The notes below the pieces were generated by a model. The model did not search any database. It saw only the letters and a program-made list of their open reading frames with translations, and was not told the origin of the DNA. Of a stretch of 64,000 nt of DNA, positions 1 to 12,600 are shown one piece after another (position 1 is the stretch's first letter; every line of letters begins with the position of its first letter). The stretch comes from Haematobia irritans. Its lineage: Eukaryota; Arthropoda; Insecta; Diptera; Muscidae. The position numbers and the translations under genes are program-made. The stretch spans positions 43,386,557 to 43,450,556 of the forward strand of contig NC_134400.1 in assembly GCF_050003625.1 (NCBI RefSeq), written 5' to 3'.

Positions 1-21
1 GGGATCACGTCGGGGTCACCA
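1..21 (-). other. Possible tRNA-Trp primer-binding site of an LTR retroelement
   Basis: Read on + this stretch resembles the 3' end of a eukaryotic tRNA-Trp including the terminal CCA (ATCACGTCGGGGTCACCA). Read on - it starts TGGTGACCCCGACG, the form of a primer-binding site. The internal part of such an element would lie before base 1, outside the window, and its 5' LTR would be bases 22 onward. I could not find clean LTR ends, so this is a clue only. Confidence 0.4.
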
Positions 22-285
22 CTTTGGTAATCTTGTTGTTATCCAATAAAAATCCCGCGGTTTTAGTTCTTAATTTCAATTCAATTTATTAATCTAAGTT
101 AACTAAATAATATAAAAGGAGTAGTGTGGTTATACGACTTGTTCACTCGAGTGACAAAAGTAGAAGAAGGAATCATTATAGTAGCAAAAGTAAAAACAGT
201 TATAAAACGGGTTATTGATGATAAAGATAAAATAGTAAAAATGAGATAAACTGATGACAGCTGGTTCGAAGTAGGCACAACAGGG
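22..285. other. Unassigned AT-rich stretch, possible LTR
   Basis: No gene is visible. It follows the primer-binding-site-like motif and could be an LTR read on -. It ends near a (TA)n run at about 295-305. The short open frames here look like chance. Confidence 0.3.
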
Positions 286-335
286 TGCCACATATATATA
301 TATATACAAACGGAATGACAAAGTGGAGGGTATAA
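286..335 (+). repeat. Remnant of a family B DINE-like tail
   Basis: ACAAACGGAATGACAAAG followed by GGAGGGTATAAAAA matches the last bases of the family B tail seen complete near 8870-8924. The rest of that copy is missing. Confidence 0.55.
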
Positions 336-2418
336 AAAACAAGTATATACAGCAATAAGCTCGGCCAAACCGAATCTCAAAACCACTATGAATCAAATAT
401 AATAGTTCCCTTTGAAAATTTCAGGGGGTTTGATGACAGATATTCTCCCAAGCAGATCAGTTCAACCAGTACGCTTTCCGAAGATAGAATAAACAAGTAA
501 GGAAAGTCTAAAGTCGGGCGGGGCCGACTATATTATACCCTGCACCACTTTGTAGATCTAAATTTTCGATACCATATCACATCCGTCAAATGTGTTGGGG
601 GCTATATATAAAGTTTTTCCCAAATACATACATTTAAATATCACTCGATCTGGAAGAATTTGATAGACTTCTACAAAATCTATAGACTCAAAATATAAGT
701 CGGCTAATGCACTAGGGTGGAACACAATGTTAGTAAAAAAATATGGGAAACGTTTAAATCTGAAGCAATTTTAAGGAAACTTCGAAAAAGTTTATTTATG
801 ATTTATCGCTCGATATATGTGTATTAGAAGTTTAGGAAAATTAGAGTCATTTTTACAACTTTTCGACTAAGCAGTGGCGGTTTTACAAGGAAAATGTTGG
901 TATTTTGACCATTTTTGTCGAAATCAGAAAAACATATATATGGGAGCTATATCTAAATCTGAACCGATTTCAACCAAATTTGGCACGCATAGCTACAATG
1001 CTAATTCTACTCTTTGTGCAAAATTTCAACTAAATCTGAGCAAAAAATTGGCCTCTGTGGTCATATGAGTGTAAATCGGGCGAAAGCTATATATGGGAGC
1101 TATATCTAAATCTGAACCGATTTCAAAAAAATTTGGCACGCATAGCTACAATGCTAATTATACTCCCTGTGGAAAATTTCAACGAAATCGGAGCAAAAAA
1201 TTGGCCTCTGTGGTCATTTGAGTGTAAATCGGGCGTAAGCTATATATGGGAGCTATATCTAAATCTGAACCGATTTCAACCAAATGTGACACGCATAGCT
1301 ACAATGTTAATTCTACTCCCTGTGCAAAATTTTAACTAAATCGGAGCAAAAAATTGGCCTCTGTGATCATATGAGTGTAAATCGGGCGAAAGCTATATAT
1401 GGGAGCTATATCTAAATCTGAACCGATTTCAACCAAATTTGGCACGCATAGCTATAATGCTAACTCTACTCCCTGTGCAAAATTTCAACTCAATCGGAGT
1501 TAAAAATTGGCCTCTGTGGTCATATGAGTGTAAATCGGGCGAAAGGTATATATGGGAGATATATCTAAATCTGAACCGATTTCAACCAAATTTGACACGC
1601 ATGGCTACAATGCTAATTCTACTCCCTGCGCAAAATTTCAACTAAATCGGAGTTAAAAATTGGCCTCTGTGGTCATATGAGTGTAAATCGGGCGAAAGCT
1701 ATATATGGGAGCTATATCTAAATCTGAACCGATTTTGCTGATATTTCGCAAGTTTTTCGAGACTCATAAAATATACGGATGTACGGAATTTGAGGAAGAT
1801 CGGTTGATATACACGCCAATTATGACCAGATCGGTGAAAAATATATATGGCAGCTATATCTAAATCTGAACTGATTTTTTCAAAATCAATAGGGATCGTC
1901 TTTGAGCCGAAACAGGACCCTATATCAAATTTTAGGACAATCGGACTAAAACTGCGAGCTGTACTTTGCACACAAAAATACATCAACAGACAGACAGACG
2001 GACAGACAGACGGACATCGCTAAATCGACTCAGAATTTAATTCTAAGACGATCGGTATACTAAACGGTGGGTCTCAGACTTTTCCTTCTTGGCGTTACAT
2101 ACAAATGCACAAACTTATTATACCCTGTACCACAGTAGTGGTGAAGGGTATAAAAAGCCCAAAAGTAAAATCGGGAGGTCGGTTTATTTTCGGCGGACCT
2201 CATTATGGTCGTAAAATACCTCTAGATTTCCAATCGCAGGCAAATTAGATGGAAACTATGGTTTTTATAAGCCCATGACCCCAAATCGGGAGGTCGGTTT
2301 ATATGGGGTCTATATCAGTATCAGACAAAAGACAAGTTTGTGCGATGTTTCGTAGTGTTACAAACGGAATGACAAACTTATTATACCCCCATCTCCATTC
2401 TGTGGTGGTGGGTATAAA
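336..2418 (+). mobile_element. Family C DINE-1-like element split by a family A copy
   Basis: The head (336-489) has AACAAGTATATACAGCA and a damaged GC palindrome. Family C sequence resumes at about 2156 with part of a 153-bp unit (TACCTCTAGATTTCCAAT) and finishes with the family C hairpin tail (CCCATCTCC...GGTGGTGGGTATAA) near 2380-2418. Bases 491-2155 are a family A element. The simplest reading is an A copy inserted into an older, shortened C copy. Confidence 0.6.
491..2155 (+). mobile_element. Family A DINE-1/mini-me-like element, complete
   Basis: The head begins AACAAGTAAGG, followed by the palindromic GTCGGGCGGGGCCGAC at about 512-530 and ATACCCTGCACCAC. The body has about five 153-bp units; the word ATATGGGAG recurs at 1091, 1244 and 1397. 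The (GACA/GACG)n tract is near 1988-2018, then GACTCAGAATTTAATTC. The tail is a hairpin, TTATACCCTGTACCAC...GTGGTGAAGGGTATAA. GTCY tracts with a conserved core and subterminal inverted repeats are hallmarks of dipteran mini-me/DINE-1 elements, now placed with non-autonomous Helentrons; that placement is inference. No protein is encoded. Confidence 0.75.
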
Positions 2419-3291
2419 AAACGGGAATAACTTATATACAAATAAAGCATAAAACTATAATAAATTCATACGTCTCACAAACTAAATCATTATTTCTTTA
2501 AATTTGTAAATTTTACTACAAATGCGCTCCAATTTTTGTCCTTCAAACTACAAAATTTTCTTGAGCAAGTGAAAAAAAATTAATTATCTCTCATAAATTT
2601 TCTTGAATTTGTCGAAAAATATTTACATATTTTTGTGAAGTTGGCATAACATATGCGTTTATAATACAGTTTAGTTAAAATTTTCTAAAATTATCTAAAT
2701 TTTCTTAATTTGTTTAGTAAATGATTAGTCTCTAGAAAACGCTATAGACCACAAATATTTTACCAGGGAATAATAATAATCAGCTTTTGAGTAAATATCA
2801 ATTTGCCAAACATTTAATATAAGTCTCTGTTTGGCACTGGCTTTGTTTGTTTGTTACCCTTGATATTAGTCAAATTGGATATATGGATTTAGGTCACTTT
2901 CATTTATTAGTGATAACAATTTTGTGAACTCTGATCAACAGGTATAAAATAACAATGTAATAATCATAAAAGAAGTTTTTATTTAAAAACGACAACAACA
3001 ACAACAACAACAACACTGAATAAATGTATACAAAAATAAAAGAAAACAAAATTCTAAAAATAATTGTCATCCCTACCCCCATATTTCATATGCAGGCAAA
3101 TGATAAGTGTAATTATTCGTAAGTGATAATTTCACTTTATTAAAATGTAAGTCAATGTAATTTGAAATCAACAGTTTCAAGTGGAAAGGCAATAAGGCGT
3201 GTTCTCAAAAATTTATAACAGAGATTAAAAAAAAAAACGAAAATTTAATTTCTCTAAAATAAATTTAATTAATAAAAACAAAATAATCATA
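2419..3291. other. Upstream region of the sulfotransferase gene
   Basis: This is AT-rich. Bases about 2490-2715 resemble the inside of the MITE seen intact at 59618-60048 and split at 20055-21655 (CTTCAAACTACAAAATTTTC, TTCTTGAATTTGTCGAAAA). A (CAA)n run lies at 2993-3014. The promoter should lie within the last few hundred bases; GTATAAAATAAC at about 2942 is a possible but unproven TATA motif. Confidence 0.4.
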
Positions 3292-3608
3292 ATGTTTAAT
3301 ACCCGCCAGTTTACTAGAGAAATTTCCAAAGATCGTATGATTCTTCCCTTAAAGGAATACTCAGCATCAGGGCAAAATATTCCTTTAAAGAAAAATTGGC
3401 ATGACTCATGGTGTACTTTACCCAAGGGTTTTGATAATGTCATCCCAGAAATATTGAATTATCCAGTTAAAAAGGATGATGTCTATATAGTGACCTACAT
3501 CAAAAGTGGTACCACCTGGATGCAAGAAACTGCGTGGCTCTTGTTGAATAATTTGGATTTGGAGAAATGTAGAAATTTGCCACAAATGGAACGATCGCCA
3601 TTTTTAGA
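3292..3608 (+). CDS. Sulfotransferase exon 1
   Basis: This exon codes residues 1-105 plus two bases of codon 106. It holds the N-terminal segment and the PAPS-binding P-loop-like YIKSGTTWMQE. The start is the first Met of the frame and gives the usual spacing of about 70 residues before the loop. The donor is GA|GTAAGT. Confidence 0.87.
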
Positions 3609-6600
3609 GTAAGTAAAAACCAAATACAAAAAACATGTATATACACTGAAAAAAGCATACTCCGTTCCAAAGATCTCATTGGAGAATTTAAGACACAATT
3701 CTCTTTTAAACTTGAGTTTTGCGTACTTGTTTCTAGAAAACAAATTTAAATTTTTTCGTTTTTCCGGCGTTTTTTCTTCATATAAAAGTTATTTAAAAAT
3801 TGCGTTAACGACAAACTAAATGTCCACATTCAGACTTGACTTTAAGTATAAATTATGCTTTGTTTCACGTAAAAAACTTCATTAGTGTAAAGTGTTGAAA
3901 AACATATTAAACGCTGTTTTGCTTTGTTGCCAAGATACAACAAGTATATACGGCCGTAATTCGGCAAGGCCGAATCTTATGTATCCTCCACCATGGATTG
4001 CGTAGAAACTTCTACGAAAGACTGTCATCCACAATGAGTTTCGTCTTTGTTTTCAGTGACTCCTCAACTAAGGTCTTAACGGCACATGGAGGCATCTCCC
4101 TGTCATGTCCCATATAGACCGAAGATACCCAATATTTGCATTTGGCTATTTCTAAACTGGCAACGAGTGTCTGTATTGCACAATGAAGGAAGCAGAAACA
4201 AGTTAAGCTCGTTTTTAGCAATTATGCAGGCTCGAAATACATCATTGTTTGATCCCCGGAGTACTTAATTCACATATTTTGTTTCTATAAACATATGGTT
4301 CTTGAATAAGAACTATGTCTATGTCCCCTTTCATCAGGAGAACTTTTAAAGCAGCACATGCAGCCTTACAATGATGAAGATTTATCTGGAGGATCCGTAG
4401 GACTATCGAGATTTTCAACAACCGTTACATCAGCCGCTTCAATCGAGTCATCAAGAATGTCCTCTTCAGAGATATCGGTGACTCTCGCAATAACCATAGG
4501 TTAAACTTTGTTGAGTTCTGAGGCAGTAGAAGCCTCCTCACGCATACGGTATCTATCCATGTCTTCAACTTTGGTATCTCCCTCGACTTCGCAAGAGGAT
4601 CCGCTTACTTCTGATTCAGACAGAGGCTTGTCCATTTTTGAATCCTTTAGCTGATCGTTTTTATACACCTTCATTTGGATATAATGAAAGCCATAACATA
4701 CACGGCCCTGAGACTTTGCTAGATGTGGCAAAGACTAAGTGTTCAATATAAACACTGCATGCCGTCTAGGTCCATCCACTTCATCCAAACGGCCAACCTT
4801 CCAATCAGCTGTTGGAAGATCTGGATTGCATTGTTTCAGTCTATTTAAAATAGATTCAGGGTCAGAAGGGTTTGCAGGTATCCACGCATGTGCTCTAGGT
4901 CTAGCCGGTATGTCTTTCTTCTCGACTAACTCTAGAGCAGCTCCTTCCCAAACTTCACCAATTAGTATCAGATCAGCTTTAAAACATTCTATAGACCTCT
5001 GGTCCTCAAATGCGACTAGCTTAAATCGTCCTTGATACCAACCAGCCTCTTGGTGTCGAGGATTTGGGCCGGGAAATTTTTCCAGCACCTGTGAGTAGAC
5101 GCCAGAAAAAACATTCTCAATTTCCCCCCATTTTTCTTTAGAACCATACCGTCCAATGTTCCTTTATTTACGATAGCCATCACAAGGCTGTCTTTAGCAA
5201 CTGAGGCAAACGATCGTTGATCCCTTTTGGAGGATGGCAGCTCATCAGGTGATCGTTCCCTTTTTCCAGCCTCAAGTATTCCTTGAGCCCATTTTAAGAA
5301 ATCGCTTTGTTTAGCCGACAACGTGCTTGGGTCGACTGATCCTAATTTTTTTTGTGATAAACAAAGAATTTCTGCGTTCCTTGAATCTCTTTCGTGAGGG
5401 ATTACCTCCTTTTGATGCCGTTTCCTTGGAAAAGGTTCGACTTGTCAAATTGTCGCCACCTGTCGACCCGTCTACAGGTCGACTAATTGGGCCTAACTCT
5501 TGCTCATTGCCCAAATTTATAATTCCAGTCGATACCCGTCCACTGGGCCCTGAAGTTAACAACGCAGTGGATGTCTTTGAATTTCTCTGCATGGTGGCCT
5601 AATATCCCACCACACTTGAAATTCGTAGTAGGTACTTATTACGATGATTTTATCCGCTATTAAAAAAACACGTCCGTTCCGTTCGGACTTATATCGATAG
5701 ATAGAGACCACTTTTTGCATAGTTTTTAGAGACCATATACTAACACCATGTACCAAATTTCAACAGGATCGGATGAATTTTACTCCTCCAAGAGGCTCCG
5801 CAATGCAAATCTAGGGGTCGGTTTATGTGGGGGCAATACATGAAAGTGGTACGATATGGCCCATTTGCAATATCTTCCGACCTACATCAATAACAACTAC
5901 TTGTACCAAGTTTCAAGTCAATAGCTTGTCTAGTTCGGAAGTTAGCGTGATTTCAACAGACGGACGGACATGCTTAGATTGACTCAGAATTTCACCACGA
6001 CCAAGAATATATATAATTTATGGGGTCTTAGAGCAATATTTCGATGTGTTACAAACGGAATGACAAAGTTAATATACCCCATCATATGGCAGAGGGTATA
6101 AAAAGGCCGACTAAATACGTATATAATTAAGTTTAAAGTTTCTATAGAAATAAAATTTTGACAAAATTTTCTATAAAAATAAAATTTTGGTAGATTATTT
6201 TTGGCTCGAGTGCCAACCATGATTATGAACCGATATGGACCAATTTTTGTGTGATTGGGGATCGGCTATATATAACTATAGACCGATATGGACCAATTGT
6301 GGCATGGTTATTAGCGGCCATATACTAGCAGCACGTACCAAATTTCAACCAGATCGGATGAAATTTGCTTCTCTTAGAGGATCCGCAAACCAAATCAGGG
6401 GATCGGTTTATATGGAGGCTATATATAATTATGAACCGATATGGACCAATTTTTGCATGATTGTTAGAGACCGGATCGGATGAATTTTGCTCCTCTAAGA
6501 GACTTCGTAGTTCTCCGTAATGAAATATGCTACTCTTATAGGCTCCACAAGCCAAATCTGGGGGTCCGTTTATATGGTGGCTATACTTAAAAGTGGACCG

Positions 6601-9600
6601 ATATGGCCAATTTGCAATACCATCCGACCTACATCAATAACAACTACTTGTGCCAAGTTTGAAGTCGATAGCTTGTTTCGTTCGGAAGTTAGCGTGATTT
6701 CAACAAACGGACGGACGGACATGCTTAGATCGACTCAGAATTTCACCACGACCCAGAATATATATACTTTATGGGGTCTTAGAGCAATATTTCGATGTGT
6801 TACAGACGGAATAACAAAGTTAATTTACCACCCATCCTATGATGGAGGGTATAAAAACATTGTAAGTCCCCATCTAAAAGAATTGTATATTGTAAGCTCC
6901 CTAAAATCTTAAAGAATAAATTTTAACCATACTAGCAAGAATGAACTACGTCATGCGAAAATTGAACTGACTTGTACTCCACACTTTAAGATTACCACAA
7001 AACATTGTTAACACAAGGAATCTTAATGCCGTGTTGTAGTTTTTAACAGCATTTCACGAAATTACACTCTCTCGTTGAAGAACAAATTGAACTAAAAGTA
7101 AAGAAAATTAACTCATTGGCGCTCAATCATGATCATTTTAATCATACCGTAGTTCACTTTTACTATTTTTGGGAATCGTACAAAATTTTTCTTCTTCTTC
7201 GTTATGTCATATTGAACTTCTGTGCAAGGTCATTGAACTTTATATCGACGTTTAGTTCATAAAATGTTCGAGACAAATTAAAAGAAAACAAGTATATACG
7301 GCCGTAAGTTCGGCCAGGCCGAAGCTTATGTACCCTCCATCATGGATTGCGTAGAAACTTCTTCTAAACACTGCCATCCACAATCGAATTACTTAAGTTG
7401 CGGTAACGCTTGCCGATGGCAAGGTATCTTAAAACCTCCTAACACCATCTTCTAAATTGTATGTAAGTCCATACGTGGTATATATTAAATCAAAAAAGAT
7501 CTATCCAATACATATATAATTCAGTTTGACAAAGTAGACATAAAATTTTGACAAAATTTTCTACAGAAATAAAATTTTAACAAAATTTTCTATAGAAATA
7601 AAATTTTTACAAAATTTTCTATAGAAATAAAAATGTTGACAAAATTTTCTATAGAAAGAAAATTTTGACAAACATTTCTACAGAAATAAAATTTTAACAA
7701 AATTTTCTATAGATATAAACTTTTGACAAAACTTTCTATAGAAATAAAATCTTGGTAGACTATTTTTGGCTCGAGTGGCAACCACGATTATGAACCGAAT
7801 AAAATTTTAACAAAATTTTCTATAGAAATAAAATTTTGACAAAATTTTCTATAGAAATAAAATTTTGACAATGATGAAAATTGTATTATTAACCGAATAA
7901 AATTTTAACAAAATTTTCTCTAGAAATAAAATTTTGGTAGATTATTTTTGGCTCTAGTGGCAACCATGATTATGAACCTATATGGACCAATATTTGTGTG
8001 ATTGGACCAATTTTGGTATGGTTGTTAGCGACCGTATACTAACACCACGTTCCTAATTTGAACCGGATCGGATGAATTTTGCTCCTCCAAGAGGCTCCAG
8101 AGGTCAAATCTGGAGAACGTTTTATATGGGGGCTATATATAATTATGGACCGATATGGACCAATTCTGCCACGGTTGTTAAAGATCATATACTAACACCA
8201 TGTTCCAAATTACAACCGGATTTGATGACATTTGCTTCTCTTTGAGGCTTCGCAAGCCAAATCTGGAGATCGGTTTATATGGGGTCTATATATAATTATG
8301 GACCGATGTGGACCAATTTTTGCATGATTGTTAGAGACAATATACCAACACCATATACCAACACCATGTACCAAACTTCTGCCGGATCGGATGAAATTTG
8401 CTTCTCTTTTAGGCTCCGCAAGCCAAATCTGGGGATCGGTTTATATCGGGACTATATATAATTATGGACCGATGTGGACCAATTTTTGCATGGTTGTTAG
8501 AGACCATATACCAACACCATATACCAAATTTCAGCCGGATCGGATGAAATATGCTTCTGTTAGAGGCTCCACAAGCCAAATCTGAGGGTCCCTTTATATG
8601 GGGGCTATACGTAAAAGTGGACCGATATGGCCCATTTTCGATACCATCCGACCTACATCGATAACAACTACTTGTGCCAAGTTTCAAGTCGATAGCTTGT
8701 TTTGTTCGGAAGTTAGCGTGATTTCAACAGACGAACGGACGAACGGACGGACGGACGGACGGACGGACGGACGGACGGACGGACGGACATGCTCAGATCG
8801 ACTCAGAATTTCACCACGACCCAGAATATATATACTTTATGGGGTCTTAGAGCAATATTTCGATGTGTTACAAACGGAATGACAAAGTTAATATACCCCC
8901 ATCCTATGATGGAGGGTATAAAAATCATTAGGCTGTCTTCACAACAATAACGAAAGTTAACTAAAGGGTGATATGGTCAAAATTTGGTCAAGGGAAAACG
9001 CGTGTAAATTGGTGAAATCGTTTATTTAAAAAATCAAATTAAATTTCTTTTTCAAGTTCAATTAGTATAAAATTCAGGAAAAATATTCAGTTAGGCTTTC
9101 GCTTTTCCAAATCCGAATTGCCGGGCCTCACGCTTGACACCTGCCATCAGATTTTGTACAGCCACCTTGTCTACCTTCTTCGCCGTAGAAAGCCAGTTTG
9201 CCTTGAACTACTGCGCGTCCTTAGCAGTTTTTTTGGTCTTCTTTAGGTTCCGCTTGACAATAGCCCAGTATTTCTCAATTGGGCGGAGCGCTGGCGTGTT
9301 GGGAGGGTTCTTGTCCTTGGGACCCACCTGCACGTTGTTGGCGGCGTACCACTCCATGGCCTTTTTACCGTAATGGCAAGATGCCAAATCCGGCCAAAAC
9401 AGTACGGAACAACTGTGTTTCTTCAGGAAAGGCAGCAGACGTTTATTCAAACACTCTTTCACGCAAATTTCTTGGTTGACAGTCCCGGAAGCTATGAAAA
9501 TGCTGCTTTTCAAGCCACAGGTACAGATGGCTTGTCAAACCAGATATTTCTTTGCGAACTTTGACAGTTTTATGTGCTTGAAAATATCTGCTACCTTTCC

Positions 9601-12600
9601 CCTTCCTTTTGCCATATAAAACTCCTGGCCCGGAGGCTGCTTGTAGTCGGCTTTGACGAAGGTTTCGTCGTCCATTACCACGCAGTCAAACTTCGTCAGC
9701 ATAGTCGTGTACAGCCTCCGGGATCGCGCTTTGGCCGTCGTATTATGTTTATCATCGCGATTTGGAGTCAGTACCTTCTTGTAAGTCGATAGTTTTGGCT
9801 CGATGCACGGTTGTAGACGATACACCCAGCTTATTTGCGGCATCTCGGAGAGAGAGGTTTGGGTTTCGCTTGAAACTACCGGCAACTCTCTTTGTCGTCT
9901 CAGCGGCTTCCGGTTTTCGATTTCCCCCCGATCCAGACTTCCTGGCTGTCGACAAACGTTCCCCAAACACTTTAATTACATTTGTAACGGTTGATTTGGC
10001 AACTTTTAGCGATTTTGCCAGCTTTGCGTGCGAGTAGCTCGGATTTTCGCGATGCGCGAGCAAAATATTGATACGCTGCTCTTCTTGCTTGGACGGCATT
10101 TTGACAACTGAAGAGTGAATTCCAAAATCAAAATAGGAGCAACATTCTACACACACACACCTTCAAAATGAAGAATGTTCAGGTTTTTTAAATGCAAAAT
10201 TGAAAGAAATACGTCAAGTTTATATTGACCAAATTTTGACCGTATCACCCTTTACAAACAAATAATATGTTTGCAATAAAAATAAGTTAAATTTTAGCGT
10301 CAGTTTAACTACGGTTTTACTCTGTGTACATACTTGATTGCCTTTTATCAAATCCGAAAAAAAAAATATTTTAATTGTTAATTTCATTGTCTCTTCCAGT
10401 TTTCATGGTATACTTCCAAGCGCGCCTAATGGAATTGAACTAAGTAAGACGTTGCCATCACCACGTTTGCTCAAAACGCATATGCCAGCCAACCTTTTAC
10501 CTCTTCAAATCTGGGAATGCAAACCAAAGGTATGTGGACCAAATTATACTATAGTACCTTCGTATGGTAAATATTTAAAATTCCATGATCGAGGATAAAT
10601 TTAAAAAAAAAAAAGTTAAAAAAAAAAATCTTTTCTTTTATGTAAAAATATCCATTTTTTAATCGTGACACTTAACTTTAAGAAAAAGAAGACTTCATGA
10701 AAAGTTTCTCGTGTTTTAGGCTAGGAAAACAACTTTATATCAGTGAAATGCGTCTTCTATGCTAAGCAAAATGTACATTGGTATGTTAAGGACATGAAAT
10801 CTTTGGCCTCACCACAATATTTTTTTGGTGTGAGTGTTTCAAAGTTTCTCTAAGTGGTTTCACCGCAATGTCGAAAGCCGTTCGGACTCAGCTATAAAAA
10901 TGGACTCAATAGTCTATGTGAGCCTGAAATATCGAGCTGCCAATACTATACCCAAAATAACCTAGACATTGGGCTTATATCCAAACATGGTTTGATATCT
11001 GAAGGTGTAACGATCCATTTCTGGGCGGAGTTAGAATTTGCGAAAAAAATATTGGCCAATATTATTATAAAATCTTTAATAATAAAGAGATAAGAATTTT
11101 TTTATGTTTTTGGGTAATTTTTTAAAATGAAATCCGAAATATTGAAATTACATGATATCTGAAGAACTAATGCAGCGGATGATTAAAAAGATGACTTCCG
11201 CCCTATTTCAAGCACTGTTGTCACTCAAGCCAAACAAAAATTTGGAGATAATTTTACCAAAACAAATACCAACAATTGTCCACAATAGTTTTTTTTTTAT
11301 TTTGCACAATTTTATTTCTATAGAAATTTTTTTCAAAATTTTATTTCTATAGAAATTTTCTCAAAAACTTTATTGTCATAGAAAATTTTTCAAAATTTTA
11401 TTTCTATACAAAGTTTTTTCAAAATTTTATTTCTATAAAAATTCTTTTCAAAATTTTATTTCTTTTAAAAATTTTGTCAACATTTTATTTTTATAGAATA
11501 TTTGTCAAATATTGTCAAAATTTTATTTCCATACAAAATTTCGTCAGAATTTTTTTTCTATGGAAATTTTTTTTTCAAAAATAGAAAAATTTGTCGAAAT
11601 TTTATTTCTAGAGAAAATGTTGTTAAAATTTTCTGTTTATATAAAAAAAATTTCAAAATTTATTTCTGTAAAAAATGTCTAAAAAAATTTATTTCTATAT
11701 GAAATTTTATCAAAAGTTTATTTATTTCTACAGAAAATTTTGTCAACATTTTGATTTCTTTAGAAAATTAAAATAAATTTAAAGTTTTATAAGAAAAAAT
11801 AAACTTTGTCAAAATTTATTTTCTTTTACAAAATTTTAGTTCTTTAGAAAAGTTTGTCAACATTTTTATCGATTTTTTTATTTTATTTTGTCACAATGTC
11901 ATTTCTTTAAAAAATAATCAAAATTTTATTTCTATAGATTTTTTTTTCAAATTTTTTCCAAAATTCCATTTTTATAGAAAATTTTGGCAAATTTTTATTT
12001 CCGTAGAAAATGTTGTCCATATTTTATTTCTAGAGAATATTGTGTCAACATTTTATTTCTGTACAAAATTTGGCCAATTTTTTTTCTATATAAAATTTTC
12101 TGTTTATATAGAAAAATTTGTTAAAATTTGCTTCTGTAAAAAATGTCGAAAAAAATTTATTTCTATATGAAATTTTATCGAAAATTTATATCTATAGAAA
12201 AATTTGTCACAATTTTGATTTCTATAGAAAATTTAAAAAAAAATCAAATTTTTATAGAAAACTTTGTTAAAATTTAATTTCTATAGAAAATTTTGTCAAA
12301 ATTTAATTTCTTTTATCAAAATTTTATTTCTATAGAAAAGTTTGTCAAAATTTCTATAGAATTTTGTTTGTTTCTATAGAAAATTTTGTCACAATATTAT
12401 TTCTTTAACAAAAAAAATTATCAAAATTTTATTTCTACGGAAAATGTTGTCCAAATTTTATTTCTATAGCATATTTTGTCAAAATTTTATTTCTATATAA
12501 AATTTGGTCAGATTTTTTTTTTTCTAAAGAAAATTTTGTCAAAATTTATTTCTGTATGAAATGTAGTACAATTTTATTTTTATATGGATTTTTATCGAAA

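Larger units (their letters stand above)
4035..5690 (-). mobile_element. R1-like LINE fragment: ORF1 and start of endonuclease
   Basis: On the minus strand an ORF1-type protein (5592 to 4501) is followed by the beginning of an apurinic-type endonuclease (about 4430 to 4035), the order of ORF1 and ORF2 in R1/LOA-type LINEs. Reverse transcriptase is absent, so the element was cut off on its 3' side or deleted. Stops and frameshifts mark it as dead. It lies inside the family B copy in sulfotransferase intron 1, opposite to the gene. Confidence 0.65.
3939..6104 (+). mobile_element. Family B DINE-like element interrupted by a LINE
   Basis: The head AACAAGTATATACGGCCG with a TTCGGC...GGCCGAA palindrome runs 3939-4034. 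The body resumes near 5690 (AGAGACCATATACTAACACC), with a (GACG) tract at about 5960 and the tail near 6075-6104. Bases between about 4035 and 5690 are a minus-strand LINE fragment. The order is the family B plan, so the LINE entered an existing B copy. Confidence 0.65.

Noticed and set aside
1091..1700. Regular direct repeats as a possible CRISPR array
   Set aside because: The repeats are contiguous 153-bp units without spacers, in a eukaryotic genome.
2900..3082. Hydrophobic open frame on minus near the sulfotransferase
   Set aside because: It comes from a (CAA)n/(TTG)n run and AT-rich sequence; no start or splice support.
9134..10037. Plus-strand frames across the mariner
   Set aside because: They are antisense to the transposase and have no independent support.
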